7,916 nt of DNA. It comes from Actinomycetes bacterium (lineage in GTDB: Bacteria > Actinomycetota > Thermoleophilia > BMS3ABIN01). Positions 6,566-7,916 of the stretch are shown in pieces. Position 1 is the stretch's first letter. The number at the start of each line of letters is the position of its first letter. A program made the translations under genes and the position numbers. The notes under the pieces are model-generated. The model did not search any database. It was not told the DNA's origin and was given only the letters and a program-made list of their open reading frames with translations. Location of the stretch: positions 1 through 7,916 of the forward strand of contig JAJYLK010000046.1 of assembly GCA_021787775.1 (NCBI GenBank), written 5' to 3'.

Positions 6566-7201
6566 TCAGCCGCCCAGCAGCTCCCGGCAGACCGCCAGCG
6601 TGCCCTTGACGTCGCTGGCGAAGGCGTCGACGCCCACCTCCTGCGCCAGTTCCTCGGAGTGGGCGGCGCCGCCGGAGACAACCTTGACGCGGTCCCGCAG
6701 ACCGGCTGCTTCAAGCGCGCTCAGGACGTCGACCAGCGCCTGCCTGGTCGAGGTGGTGAATGCCGAAAGCAGCAGCAGATCGGCATCGACCTCCTTCACC
6801 CTGGCGACGAATTTGTCAGCGGAGACGTTGACGCCGAGGTCATGCACCTCATATCCGGAAGCCCTGAGCGCGGAGATGATGATGTCCTTGCCGATGTTGT
6901 GGATGTCTCCCCTGACCGTGCCCATGACGACGACGCCCGCGTACTCCTGCCGGCGCTCGAACAGATAGGGATCAAGCACCTGCAGCGACCGCTCCACGGC
7001 AGCGGCCGAGCGCAGCATCTCGGGAATGAAATATTCGCCGGTTTCGTACTTGCTGCCGACCTCCTCCATGGCGGCGGAGAGGCTGGCGATGACTTCGTCC
7101 GCGGACGCCTTGCCTTCCCGGGCGATGCCGGCGGCGATATCCACGGCGCCGTCCGCGTCACCGGCGATCACCGCCTGTCTGAAATCTTCAAGCAGAGCCA
7201 T
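6566..7201 (-). CDS. Corrinoid (B12-binding) methyl-carrier protein, MtbC/MttC/MetH-like
   Basis: A 211-residue protein of the usual length for corrinoid carrier proteins. Residues 1-85 form the helical cap seen in MetH and the MtaC/MtbC/MttC proteins (MEEVGSKYETGEYFIPEMLRSA). Residues 86-211 form the Rossmann-like cobalamin domain. All classical motif parts are present: D99-x-H101-x-x-G104 in GDIHNIGKD, with His101 as lower axial ligand, then S146 in LLLLSAFTTS (SxF rather than the common SxL), and G177-G178 in VVSGGAAHS. The protein carries a methyl group on cobalt between a substrate:corrinoid methyltransferase and an acceptor methyltransferase. Its start is 3 bases past the stop of the MtaA/UroD-like gene, with GGGG about 11 bases upstream inside that gene's end, so the two form one operon. 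The substrate-specific methyltransferase is not in the window. It could equally serve methanol, methylamines, methoxy-aromatics or glycine betaine-type substrates. Confidence 0.95.
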   Translation of the reverse strand: MALLEDFRQAVIAGDADGAVDIAAGIAREGKASADEVIASLSAAMEEVGSKYETGEYFIPEMLRSAAAVERSLQVLDPYLFERRQEYAGVVVMGTVRGDIHNIGKDIIISALRASGYEVHDLGVNVSADKFVARVKEVDADLLLLSAFTTSTRQALVDVLSALEAAGLRDRVKVVSGGAAHSEELAQEVGVDAFASDVKGTLAVCRELLGG

Positions 7202-7204
7202 TAA

Positions 7205-7916
7205 TTATTCATCCCCGTCGTGGTATTTTCCGTAGCGGCGGCCGCTGGCAACCAGCGCCGCCAGATTTTCCTCCGGAGCGCTAAGCGGGACCGAATCCCC
7301 CGTACTGAGAATGAAATTCCCCCCCCTGGCGGCGTCAATCGCCGCGCTCACGGCAGCTTCGACCTCGGCAGCCGTTCCCTGTTCGATAACCGAAACGGCA
7401 TCGATGTTTCCCTTGAGCACCACGGCGTCGCCGACCGCTTCCCGCGCCTGCCTCAAGTCCACCGGCGAATCGATCTCCAGGACGGCCGCGCCGGTGGCCG
7501 CCATCAGCGGCAGGATAGGCAGGCTGTTGCGGCAGACATGCAGGATCACCGGGATCCCCTCCAGGCCGGCCACCGCCTCCCGCTCGGCCGGATAGGCGAA
7601 TTCGCGGTAGTGTTCGGGCGAGATCATACTGGTAGAGGCGAACGAATCCTTCACCACGACAGCGTCGACGCCAGCCTCGGCCAGCGCCCGCCCCATCGCC
7701 AGAGTAGCCGGCAGGCAGGCCGCGATCAGGTCGCGCACCAGTTCCGGGTCGCGGTAAAAATCGCCCATGAAATCGAGCAGGCCGCGGACCGTGGCGGCAT
7801 ACTCGAACGGCGACCGCACCGCCCCGAGGATGACGCTGTCGCCGCCGGCGATAGCCACCAGCCGCTCGACCGGCTCCATCTTGCCGCCGGACCAGGGATC
7901 GGGGACGGTGATCTTT
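7205..7916 (-). CDS. UroD/MtaA-family methyltransferase (5' truncated by window edge)
   Basis: 236 residues are visible. The frame stays open past the first ATG (7879) to the window edge and reads family sequence (ITVPDPWSGGKMEPVERL), so the gene begins outside. A VPDP segment, VRSPFEYAATVRG, EAGVDAVVVKDSFAS, the ISPEHYREFAYP helix, LHVCRNS, and LKGNID followed by LSTGDSVPLSAPEENL mark the uroporphyrinogen decarboxylase superfamily. The branch is that of methylcobamide methyltransferases (MtaA/MtbA/CmuA-like), not haem synthesis. Zinc is usually held by His-x-Cys and a distant Cys. His114 and Cys116 (counted from the ATG at 7879) are present, but the distal site reads TGDSV, with Asp195 where TGC is usual. 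It lies directly upstream of the corrinoid protein, fitting a corrinoid-to-acceptor (or substrate-to-corrinoid) methyl transfer role. Methyl donor and acceptor are unknown. Confidence 0.88.
   Translation of the reverse strand, partial: KITVPDPWSGGKMEPVERLVAIAGGDSVILGAVRSPFEYAATVRGLLDFMGDFYRDPELVRDLIAACLPATLAMGRALAEAGVDAVVVKDSFASTSMISPEHYREFAYPAEREAVAGLEGIPVILHVCRNSLPILPLMAATGAAVLEIDSPVDLRQAREAVGDAVVLKGNIDAVSVIEQGTAAEVEAAVSAAIDAARGGNFILSTGDSVPLSAPEENLAALVASGRRYGKYHDGDE

Noticed and set aside
6212..7204. Open frame of 330 codons on the + strand opposite the leader and corrinoid protein gene
   Set aside because: No family resemblance. It covers a DxHxxG corrinoid protein, a terminator and the leader on the other strand.

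Overview
The window is a GC-rich (low-to-mid 60s % by eye), densely coded bacterial segment with seven protein genes. Two are cut by the window edges. It carries three radical SAM enzymes (two of the cobalamin-binding kind), two glycosyltransferases, and a corrinoid protein next to a MtaA/UroD-type methyltransferase. Heavy reliance on oxygen-sensitive Fe-S radical chemistry and on corrinoid methyl transfer suggests a strict anaerobe. A GC-rich anaerobic actinobacterium (Geothermincolia/OPB41-like) or a deltaproteobacterial-type organism would fit, but the lineage is a guess.

Left block (1-4894, + strand): four genes read one way with short or no gaps, so probably one transcript. They are the C-terminal part of a B12-type radical SAM enzyme, a membrane-anchored family 2 glycosyltransferase, a radical SAM protein with extra C-terminal cysteines (SPASM/twitch-like), and a polytopic GT-C (PMT_2/family 39-like) glycosyltransferase. 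The last start is best placed at a GTG overlapping the preceding stop (GTGA). Cytosolic and outward-facing glycosyltransferases together with radical SAM enzymes suggest construction and radical modification of a lipid-linked or cell-surface glycoconjugate. The substrate is not evident.

Middle (4891-6567, - strand): a second, complete B12-binding radical SAM enzyme converges on the left block. The two convergent genes end inside one shared CTAG palindrome. Its C-terminus resembles that of the first radical SAM gene, so the two look like paralogues in one pathway. The 253-base gap upstream of it is not empty. It holds a rho-independent terminator for the right-hand operon and then a structured leader with several hallmarks of a cobalamin riboswitch. 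If real, that RNA would tie this enzyme's expression to its own cofactor.

Right block (6566-7916, - strand): a methyltransferase operon with a UroD/MtaA-like methyltransferase (5' end outside the window) followed after 3 bases by a classical DxHxxG corrinoid protein. The pair is typical of anaerobic one-carbon (methanol/methylamine/methoxy-type) metabolism. No tRNA, rRNA, CRISPR array, transposase or integrase is visible.
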